A stretch of DNA of 5,869 bases. Source: Desulfatitalea sp. Lineage in GTDB: Bacteria; Desulfobacterota; Desulfobacteria; Desulfobacterales; Desulfosarcinaceae. This document shows, in pieces, positions 1 through 4,751 of the stretch (the first letter of the stretch is position 1; every line of letters begins with the position of its first letter). The stretch is from the NCBI GenBank assembly GCA_018224505.1, contig JAGTVD010000249.1, forward strand, positions 1-5,869, read 5' to 3'. The notes beneath the pieces were generated by a model. That model worked only from the letters and a program-made list of their open reading frames with translations, was not told the DNA's origin and did not search any database. A program made the translations under genes and the position numbers.

Positions 1-1021
1 CGGCGAAATCGAGCATATCGATCTTCTCCAGCTGAGAGGCAGCCCCGAATTCGCTGGTCATCACATAGACGGAGAGATCCACGATGTCGACGATGCTCGA
101 ATCGCCCTGGCCGATGCCGGCGGTCTCTACGATCACCAGGTCGAAACCGGCCGCTTTGGCAACCGCCACGGCATCGGGCAGGGAAGGCGGGATTTCGGTT
201 TGCGCCTGGCGGGTGGCCAGGGAGCGCATGAAAATACGGGCGTTGCCGATGGCGTTCATCCGGATGCGGTCGCCCAGTAGCGCACCGCCGGTTTTACGGC
301 GCGAAGGGTCCACGCTGATGATGGCCACGTGCAGATCCTTGAGATCCATGAGAAGTCGCTGGATCAACTCGTCGGTCAACGACGATTTGCCCGAACCGCC
401 GGTGCCGGTGATTCCCACCACCGGAACAACGCGATCCCCGATCTTTTTTTTGAGCTGGAAACGCAATTGACTCAATACGTCTTCGCGCCGGTCCTGTTCG
501 ACGAAGGTGATCATATTCGCCAGTTGGGGTTTTTTGCTGTAGGACAGGCGTTCCAGGTCGGGTGGTTGTCCGTTGACCCGCGAGAAATCGAGCATTTGCA
601 CCATGTGGGCCACGATCCCTTGCAGGCCCAGCCGGGCGCCGTCTTCAGGGGTGTAGATCTTGGCCACTCCATAGGCCTCCAACTCCTTGATTTCATCCGG
701 TACGATCACACCGCCGCCGCCGCCGAACACTTTGACATGGGGCACGCCCGCCTCGCGCAGCAGGTCCACCAGGTATTTGAAAAATTCCATGTGGCCCCCC
801 TGGTAGGAGGAAACCGCCACGCCCTGCACATCCTCTTCGATCACCGCATCCACGATCTCTTTGACCGACCGGTTGTGGCCCAGATGAATCACTTCCACCC
901 CGTTGGCTTGCAACAGCCGGCGGTAGATGTTGATGGCGGCATCGTGTCCGTCGAAAAGCGATGTGGCTGTGACGACCCGTACCGGATTCCGGGGTTTGTA
1001 AAGTTCTGTTGCGGCAGTCAT
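1..1021 (-). CDS. icmF: Fused B12-dependent acyl-CoA mutase (IcmF type), N-terminal 340 residues, cut by window edge
   Basis: Adenosylcobalamin-dependent carbon-skeleton mutase with its own G-protein chaperone, a cytosolic enzyme that typically interconverts isobutyryl-CoA and butyryl-CoA. The sequence shows a B12-binding domain at about residues 14-145, with the base-off cobalamin motif Asp24-x-His26 (in FDGHDAA), SSYQGGH at 71-77 and a glycine run at 100-104 followed by VIVPDEI. A linker leads to a MeaB/MeaI-like GTPase domain from about 197, with P-loop GTGGSGKS at 206-213, VDPSRRKTGG at 238-246 and ETAGIGQGDSS at 299-309. The order B12 domain then GTPase, and these exact signatures, are those of IcmF and not of methylmalonyl-CoA mutase or stand-alone MeaB. 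Known IcmF proteins are about 1,080-1,100 residues, so the NKxD motif, linker and TIM barrel lie off the edge. The ATG start is preceded by CAGGAG at 7 bp. It follows the TetR gene by 24 bp, so the two are probably co-transcribed. Substrate preference (isobutyryl-, pivalyl- or other acyl-CoA) depends on barrel residues not visible here. Confidence 0.93.
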   Translation of the reverse strand, partial: MTAATELYKPRNPVRVVTATSLFDGHDAAINIYRRLLQANGVEVIHLGHNRSVKEIVDAVIEEDVQGVAVSSYQGGHMEFFKYLVDLLREAGVPHVKVFGGGGGVIVPDEIKELEAYGVAKIYTPEDGARLGLQGIVAHMVQMLDFSRVNGQPPDLERLSYSKKPQLANMITFVEQDRREDVLSQLRFQLKKKIGDRVVPVVGITGTGGSGKSSLTDELIQRLLMDLKDLHVAIISVDPSRRKTGGALLGDRIRMNAIGNARIFMRSLATRQAQTEIPPSLPDAVAVAKAAGFDLVIVETAGIGQGDSSIVDIVDLSVYVMTSEFGAASQLEKIDMLDFA

Positions 1022-1028
1022 GTTTATG

Positions 1029-1034
1029 CTCCTG
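1029..1034 (-). promoter_or_regulatory. Shine-Dalgarno of the mutase gene
   Basis: CAGGAG on the minus strand ends 7 bp before the ATG at 1021. It fixes the start of the icmF-like gene and sits in the 24-bp gap after the TetR stop codon, so the mutase can be translated from a shared transcript. Confidence 0.75.
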
Positions 1035-1045
1035 TTGTCCCGTGG

Positions 1046-1753
1046 TTAATAATTGGTATCGGTACATACCGCGTTGCGGCACGCAGCCTCGGTCAGGTTG
1101 CCGGCACACGAACCGGGCTCCCGACAAAGGTTGAGGATAATGTCGGTCTGGAACCGAATATATTCGTCGATGGTGTAGCGACCGGCTAAAAACCAACGCC
1201 GGAAGGCCCACATGTGGCCCAGCACGGAAATATTATGGGCAATCAATTCCAGTGCCCGTCGATCGAGCACGGGCAACACGCCCCGTTGTACCAGATCGCT
1301 CAGGGCCTGGGCGAACAACCCGGTGATGCGAATCTCATTTTCCAGAACGATTTTACGCCACTTGGCCGACAGCGCCTGCGTTTCCTGATAGATGAGCAGG
1401 ATGTGATCGCCCATGCGGTGGCACACCAGGAAATATTGGCGGATGACTGCCGCCAGGGGGTGGGCACCGTTGGCCGGACGTGCCAAGGCATCGGTTACGG
1501 CGCGCTGCATCTCGGCATGAATCGCCTCGCACACCAGGTAGAGGATATCCTCCTTGGTCGAGACGTACTCATACAGCAGACCATTTGAAATACCGGCGGC
1601 CTGCGCGATTTGGCGGGTGGTTGTGCGATGGAAGCCTTTTTGCAGAAACATCCCCACCGCCGCATCTACAATCTGGCTGCGCCGTCGCTCCACCAGGTCC
1701 CGGTTTTTGACCTGGGTGGGAATATCCCTGGATGTGTTTCGTTTGGCCTTCAC
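1046..1753 (-). CDS. TetR/AcrR-family transcriptional regulator (upstream of the mutase gene)
   Basis: A DNA-binding repressor-type protein of about 235 residues. The TetR helix-turn-helix lies at about residues 26-72: IVDAAVGMFLQKGF, then TTTRQIAQAAGIS and LLYEYVSTKEDIL. The remaining ~160 residues form a mostly helical ligand domain of unknown specificity. The frame stays open upstream to an ATG at 1993 and another at 1891. I prefer the GTG at 1753 because it has AAAAGG 5 bp ahead of it. The longer N-terminus also looks non-coding, and it would place a perfect palindrome and a promoter-like sequence inside the gene. The C-terminal tail has four cysteines (CX5CX8CX4C in the last ~26 residues), which is unusual. 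The gene is 24 bp upstream of the mutase, so it most likely controls itself and icmF, with an acyl-CoA as a plausible inducer (inference). The family is certain; start and ligand are not. Confidence 0.88.
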   Translation of the reverse strand: MKAKRNTSRDIPTQVKNRDLVERRRSQIVDAAVGMFLQKGFHRTTTRQIAQAAGISNGLLYEYVSTKEDILYLVCEAIHAEMQRAVTDALARPANGAHPLAAVIRQYFLVCHRMGDHILLIYQETQALSAKWRKIVLENEIRITGLFAQALSDLVQRGVLPVLDRRALELIAHNISVLGHMWAFRRWFLAGRYTIDEYIRFQTDIILNLCREPGSCAGNLTEAACRNAVCTDTNY

Positions 1754-1771
1754 GATCGCCTTTTCATTGCC

Positions 1772-1783
1772 GCGGATATCCGC
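1772..1783. repeat. 12-bp perfect palindrome upstream of the minus-strand TetR start
   Basis: GCGGATATCCGC is a perfect 12-bp palindrome ending 18 bp before the preferred GTG start at 1753. It may be a protein-binding site in the leader. With no loop it is a poor hairpin, and a short palindrome in GC-rich DNA may be chance. Confidence 0.3.
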
Positions 1784-1871
1784 TTGTCCCCTGCGGCTCG
1801 ATGGGGTCGCCCGCTGGCCATGCCCTCGTTTGACGTATGGCCGGCAATACGCGCTGTTTGCCGTGACGCTG

Positions 1872-1887
1872 TTGAGCGAGCGCTCAA
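1872..1887. promoter_or_regulatory. Candidate TetR operator, 16-bp perfect inverted repeat
   Basis: TTGAGCGAGCGCTCAA has two perfect 7-bp arms (TTGAGCG and CGCTCAA) around AG. Its size and TTGA...TCAA ends are typical of TetR-family operators. It lies just past the predicted start of leftward transcription (-10-like element at 1898-1903), where a bound repressor would block the TetR-icmF operon. I infer binding by the minus-strand TetR; direct binding is untested. Confidence 0.6.
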
Positions 1888-1897
1888 TCATGCTTAA

Positions 1898-1926
1898 TGG
1901 ATAGCCCGGAGATGGTCCGCTGTCAA
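1898..1926 (-). promoter_or_regulatory. Candidate sigma70-type promoter for the TetR-mutase operon
   Basis: Reading leftward, a perfect TTGACA (1926-1921) is followed after 17 bp by TATCCA (1903-1898), a weak -10 element. Transcription would begin near 1891, and the palindrome at 1872-1887 would cover the first transcribed bases. The ideal -35, the spacing and the adjacent operator support the call; the poor -10 weakens it. Confidence 0.45.
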
Positions 1927-1931
1927 TACAA

Positions 1932-1955
1932 AAATGAGGATCATTTGGTAAATGA
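1932..1955. repeat. Array of three alternating AAATGA/TCATTT half-sites
   Basis: AAATGA (1932-1937), GGA, TCATTT (1941-1946), GGT, AAATGA (1950-1955): three copies of one 6-bp half-site in alternating orientation, each 9 bp from the next. The second pair extends to 7-bp arms (1940-1946 and 1950-1956). It lies between the two candidate promoters, upstream of both -35 elements, a place suited to an activator or a cooperative repressor. It differs from both 16-bp palindromes. Confidence 0.45.
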
Positions 1956-1986
1956 TGAATGTTCACTATCAATCGATATAATCTAC

Positions 1987-2016
1987 TTGACAACGCCGTC
2001 GCGGTTCAGGTAGGCT
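1987..2016 (+). promoter_or_regulatory. Candidate sigma70-type promoter for the TetR-dehydrogenase operon
   Basis: A perfect TTGACA (1987-1992) is followed after 18 bp by TAGGCT (2011-2016), a weak -10 that keeps the TA....T positions. Transcription would start near 2023, directly before the palindrome at 2027-2042. It mirrors the arrangement on the other strand. A perfect TATAAT at 1977-1982 is an alternative -10 but lacks a matching -35. Confidence 0.45.
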
Positions 2017-2026
2017 CAAAACAAGT

Positions 2027-2042
2027 TACCGACCGGACGGTA
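2027..2042. promoter_or_regulatory. Candidate TetR operator, 16-bp near-perfect palindrome
   Basis: TACCGACCGGACGGTA is palindromic except for one symmetric base pair (A/A at positions 6 and 11 of the site). It falls just after the predicted rightward transcription start, a classical repressor position, and about 105 bp before the plus-strand TetR gene. Its sequence is unrelated to the palindrome at 1872-1887, suggesting that the two regulators read different sites. Assignment to the plus-strand TetR is inference. Confidence 0.6.
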
Positions 2043-2146
2043 GGTTTGTGCAGTGCCGATCTCCGAATTCACCCAACCTTCCGGTGCCGCGGGCGCCAAT
2101 GCGGGCAGCGAGGCTTTTTGATGCAACTCGATACGGACCAGCCAGT

Positions 2147-2752
2147 ATGACAGACATGAAAGCGACGATCACCGCTGTTGCCGTCGATCTGTTTTTCCGC
2201 AAAGGATACTTCGCTACCAGCATGAGCGAAATCGCCCTGGGGTGCGGCATTCAAAAGGCCAGTATCTATTACCATTTTCCCGGCAAGGAGGAGCTGCTGT
2301 TCGGTATCATGCATGCCACCATGCAAGACTTACTGGCCCATCTCGAATGCAACCTCGACCGGGCCACCGGCATCGAGAACCGATTGCGGGCCGCGGTGCG
2401 CAGCCATGTGCGGTTTCACCTTGAAAGGCAGCAAGAGACCTTCATTGCCAGTAGTGAACTGCGGGGGCTTTCGCCGGAGCATGGGACCATCGTTGTGGCT
2501 CAGCGGGATGCCTACGAGCGCATTTTCCAAGGCCTGATCCGCCAAGGCATTGATCAAGGGGTCTATTCATCCGGTGATGTACGGATTCTCTCCTATGCTA
2601 TATTGACGTTGTGCACCGCCGGCGCGTCCTGGTTCCGATCCGATGGTCGTCTGACGATGGACGACATCGCAGACATTTATGAAAATTTCGTTCTGAATGG
2701 CCTGAAAGCCGAACACCAAGAGCTGCGCAACGGATACGTCGCTATTCAGTGA
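2147..2752 (+). CDS. TetR/AcrR-family transcriptional regulator (first gene of the dehydrogenase operon)
   Basis: A repressor-type regulator of 201 residues, a usual TetR length. The helix-turn-helix is at about residues 8-54: ITAVAVDLFFRKGY, then SMSEIALGCGIQKASIYYHFPGKEELL without a break. The ligand domain has ELRGLSPEH, RDAYERIF, GLIRQGI and a late WFRSDGRLTMDDIADIY segment, a pattern I associate with KstR2-like and related TetR proteins that sense acyl-CoA thioesters (from memory, no search). The ATG at 2147 gives a normal N-terminus but only a weak ribosome binding site. The ATG at 2156 would remove part of helix 1; starts at 2048 or 2099 would add residues with no recognisable ribosome binding site and cross the leader. 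It lies 30 bp ahead of the dehydrogenase, so it probably controls this operon through the palindrome at 2027-2042. The protein is not a close duplicate of the divergent TetR. Confidence 0.9.
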   Translation: MTDMKATITAVAVDLFFRKGYFATSMSEIALGCGIQKASIYYHFPGKEELLFGIMHATMQDLLAHLECNLDRATGIENRLRAAVRSHVRFHLERQQETFIASSELRGLSPEHGTIVVAQRDAYERIFQGLIRQGIDQGVYSSGDVRILSYAILTLCTAGASWFRSDGRLTMDDIADIYENFVLNGLKAEHQELRNGYVAIQ

Positions 2753-2770
2753 CTCCGGGTGCGGCACGGA

Positions 2771-2776
2771 AAGGAG
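2771..2776 (+). promoter_or_regulatory. Shine-Dalgarno that sets the dehydrogenase start
   Basis: AAGGAG ends 6 bp before GTG at 2783. This favours that GTG over the upstream in-frame GTG at 2759, which would put this ribosome binding site inside the gene and add eight residues absent from typical acyl-CoA dehydrogenases. Confidence 0.8.
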
Positions 2777-2782
2777 ATCGCG

Positions 2783-3931
2783 GTGGACTTCGATTTAACA
2801 CGCGAGCAGGAGATGATCCGCAGGGAGGTGCGCGTATTCGCGGAGAAAGAGATCTTCCCGGTAGCCTCTGATCTGGACGCGCATGAACAGTTTTCCGCCA
2901 GCCTGACCCGCAAGATGGGCGAGATCGGGTTGTTTGGTATGTTCGTGTCGGATCCCTATGAGGGCCAGGGGCTGGACTATGTATCCTATATTGTGGCCGT
3001 GGAGGAGGTTGCCCGCATTGACGGTTCACAGGCCGCCACCATCGCCGCTGCCAACTCCCTTGGCATCGGGCCGATCTATTACTTCGGCAGCGAAGAGCAG
3101 AAGCGGCGCTATTTGCCACCCCTTTGCCGGGGCGAGGCCCTCTGGGGTTTCGGGTTGACCGAACCCACCGCCGGGTCGGACGCCGGCGGCAGCAAAACCA
3201 CCGCCGTTCGGGACGGCACGGACTGGATCATTAATGGTTCCAAGATATTCATTACCAACGCCGCCTGCGATATGTCCCTGGGGGTCACGGTACAGGCCAT
3301 CACCGGCACCCGCGATGGCGGCAAGCCTGAATATACCTGCTTTTTGGTGGAGAACGGCCTGCGCGGCTTCAAGGCCGTGCCCATGAAAGGCAAAATGATG
3401 TGGCGCGCTTCCAACACGGCGGAGCTCTACTTCGACGATGTACGGGTGCCGGGCGAGAGTATTCTGGGCCGCAAGGGGGACGGTTTTCACCAGATGCTGC
3501 AAACCCTGGACGGCGGGCGGCTCTCCATTGCCGCCATGGGCCTGGGGGGCGCGGTGGGAGCCTATGATCTGGCCCTCAAGTATGCCCGGCAGCGGGAGCA
3601 GTTCGGGCAGCCCATTTCCAAGTTCCAGGCCGTGGCCTTCAAGCTGGCCGACAGTGCTACGGAAATCGAGTGTGCCCGCAATTTACTCTACAAGGCATGC
3701 TGGCTGCGGGACCGCAAGCGCCCCTTTGCCAAAGAGGCCGCCATGGCCAAGCTCTATTGTTCGGAACTGATGGGCCGCGTGGCCGATCATGCGGTGCAGA
3801 TTCATGGCGGCTACGGCCTGATGCAAGATTACCATGTGGAGCGCTTTTACCGCGACCACAAATTGCTGGAAATCGGGGAAGGGACTTCCGAGGTCCAGCG
3901 TATCGTGATTTCACGCCATATTGGGTGTTGA
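2783..3931 (+). CDS. Acyl-CoA dehydrogenase (short-chain/butyryl-CoA type)
   Basis: FAD-dependent alpha,beta-dehydrogenation of an acyl-CoA to the enoyl-CoA, normally passing electrons to electron-transfer flavoprotein; cytosolic. It is 382 residues, the usual family length, and begins DFDLTREQEMIRREV like other members. The helical N-terminal domain is followed by the first family signature, GLTEPTAGSD, at about 124-133, then the beta domain. The C-terminal flavin domain contains RQREQFGQPISKFQ and IHGGYGL. The catalytic base is Glu366 in the IGEGTSEVQR segment, the position used by short- and medium-chain enzymes. Isovaleryl-CoA dehydrogenase carries a small residue there and uses a different glutamate, so a canonical isovaleryl enzyme is unlikely. 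GTG start with AAGGAG 6 bp upstream. It sits between a TetR gene and a hydratase, so it probably supplies the hydratase with its enoyl-CoA. The exact acyl chain cannot be read from the sequence; butyryl-, isobutyryl- or 2-methylbutyryl-CoA are reasonable. Confidence 0.93.
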   Translation: MDFDLTREQEMIRREVRVFAEKEIFPVASDLDAHEQFSASLTRKMGEIGLFGMFVSDPYEGQGLDYVSYIVAVEEVARIDGSQAATIAAANSLGIGPIYYFGSEEQKRRYLPPLCRGEALWGFGLTEPTAGSDAGGSKTTAVRDGTDWIINGSKIFITNAACDMSLGVTVQAITGTRDGGKPEYTCFLVENGLRGFKAVPMKGKMMWRASNTAELYFDDVRVPGESILGRKGDGFHQMLQTLDGGRLSIAAMGLGGAVGAYDLALKYARQREQFGQPISKFQAVAFKLADSATEIECARNLLYKACWLRDRKRPFAKEAAMAKLYCSELMGRVADHAVQIHGGYGLMQDYHVERFYRDHKLLEIGEGTSEVQRIVISRHIGC

Positions 3932-3958
3932 TCCTAAAAACTTTCCATAGGAGCACGC

Positions 3959-4738
3959 ATGGAAGACACAGTTGTCACATTGGAAATCGAGGGGCCGGTG
4001 GCCACGATCCGGTTGAACCGACCGGAGGTGATGAATGCTTTCAACTTTGATATGCTGCGATCCTTGAGCCGCCACCTGGACACGCTGCGGTTCGATCCGG
4101 CCATCCGTGTGGTGATCATTACCGGCGCGGGCAAGGCCTTCAGCGCCGGGGCCGACCTCAAGGAAAGGGCCGGCATGACCCCGGAACAGGTGCGGGCGTT
4201 CATCTTTCAGATCCGCCGATTGATGGATGATGTGGAGCAATTCAACAAGCCGATCATTGCCGCCGTCAACGGTGTGGCATTGGGTGGCGGCACGGAATTG
4301 GCCCTGGCGGCGGACATCCGCATCGCCGCCGAAAGCGCCACCATGGGTTTGACTGAAACCCGCCTGGCCATCATACCTGGTGCCGGGGGCACCCAGCGGC
4401 TGCCGCGGCTGGTGGGCAAAGGGATTGCCAAGGAGATGATCTTCACCGGCCGGCGCATCGACGCCCAGGAGGCGATGCGCATCGGCCTGGTCAACCAGGT
4501 GCACCCCCCCGAGGCGCTGATGGGGGCCTGCCAGCGCCTGGCGGAGGAGATCTGCGCGTCGGGCCCCATCGCAGTGGAGCAGGCCAAGTATGCCATCAAC
4601 CGGGGCCTGGAGACCGATTTGAACACCGGCCTGGCCATCGAGTCCAACGCCTATTGGATCTGCATCCCCACCGAGGACCGGCTGGAGGGTCTGACGGCGT
4701 TCAGGGAGAAACGAAAACCCATTTACAAAGGCAAATAA
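3959..4738 (+). CDS. Enoyl-CoA hydratase/crotonase, methylglutaconyl-CoA hydratase-like
   Basis: Crotonase-fold enzyme, 259 residues, most likely adding water across an enoyl-CoA double bond in the cytosol. The oxyanion-hole segments are FSAGADLKE (Ala63) and ALGGGTE (Gly110). Both hydratase glutamates are present: Glu113 in GGGTELALA, and Glu133 in MGLTETRLAIIPG, which runs on into GAGGTQRLPRL. These two residues mark a true hydratase rather than a family member with another reaction. The C-terminus, with IPTEDRLEGLTAFREKRKP then YKG, closely follows my recollection of human AUH (methylglutaconyl-CoA hydratase), as does the GLTETRLAIIPG region, but many bacterial short-chain hydratases share parts of this. 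AGGAG lies 5 bp before the ATG, and the gene is 27 bp after the dehydrogenase. The product would feed the lyase-like enzyme encoded 13 bp downstream. The hydratase call is firm; the methylglutaconyl-CoA substrate is a hypothesis. Confidence 0.92.
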   Translation: MEDTVVTLEIEGPVATIRLNRPEVMNAFNFDMLRSLSRHLDTLRFDPAIRVVIITGAGKAFSAGADLKERAGMTPEQVRAFIFQIRRLMDDVEQFNKPIIAAVNGVALGGGTELALAADIRIAAESATMGLTETRLAIIPGAGGTQRLPRLVGKGIAKEMIFTGRRIDAQEAMRIGLVNQVHPPEALMGACQRLAEEICASGPIAVEQAKYAINRGLETDLNTGLAIESNAYWICIPTEDRLEGLTAFREKRKPIYKGK

Positions 4739-4751
4739 ACAGGAGGCAACA

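Larger units (their letters stand above)
1754..2146. promoter_or_regulatory. Divergent control region between the two TetR genes
   Basis: About 390 bp without a convincing gene, separating the two divergent transcription units. Part of it (1921-1985) is clearly more AT-rich than the flanking genes. It holds a promoter-like sequence for each direction, two different 16-bp palindromes, an array of AAATGA-type half-sites and a 12-bp palindrome, each listed separately. The open frames that cross it (minus-strand extension to 1993, plus-strand extension to 2048) have no ribosome binding site and no protein-like composition. Confidence 0.75.

Noticed and set aside
1..1021. Methylmalonyl-CoA mutase small part or stand-alone MeaB GTPase
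   Set aside because: The B12 domain is N-terminal and is followed in the same frame by the GTPase domain, with IcmF-specific motifs; neither alternative has this order.
329..1189. Long plus-strand open frame of 286 codons
   Set aside because: It lies antisense to the mutase gene and the end of the TetR gene, which have clear domain motifs and a ribosome binding site. Its protein has no recognisable motifs and is rich in His, as expected for a GC-rich shadow frame.
1977..1982. Perfect TATAAT as the -10 of the rightward promoter
   Set aside because: No acceptable -35 lies 16-18 bp upstream and there is no extended -10 TG. The TTGACA at 1987 with a weak -10 fits the nearby palindrome better, though this site could still be used with an activator bound at 1932-1955.
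1754..1993. N-terminal extension of the minus-strand TetR to the ATG at 1891 or 1993
   Set aside because: The extra residues are low in protein character, lack a ribosome binding site, and would overlap the TTGACA element and the perfect palindrome. TetR proteins normally start shortly before the helix-turn-helix.
2048..2146. N-terminal extension of the plus-strand TetR to GTG 2048 or ATG 2099
   Set aside because: No ribosome binding site, and the translated extension is unlike TetR N-termini.
3911..4504. Minus-strand open frame of 197 codons
   Set aside because: It is antisense to the crotonase gene, which has intact catalytic motifs and a good ribosome binding site; the antisense protein shows no family features.
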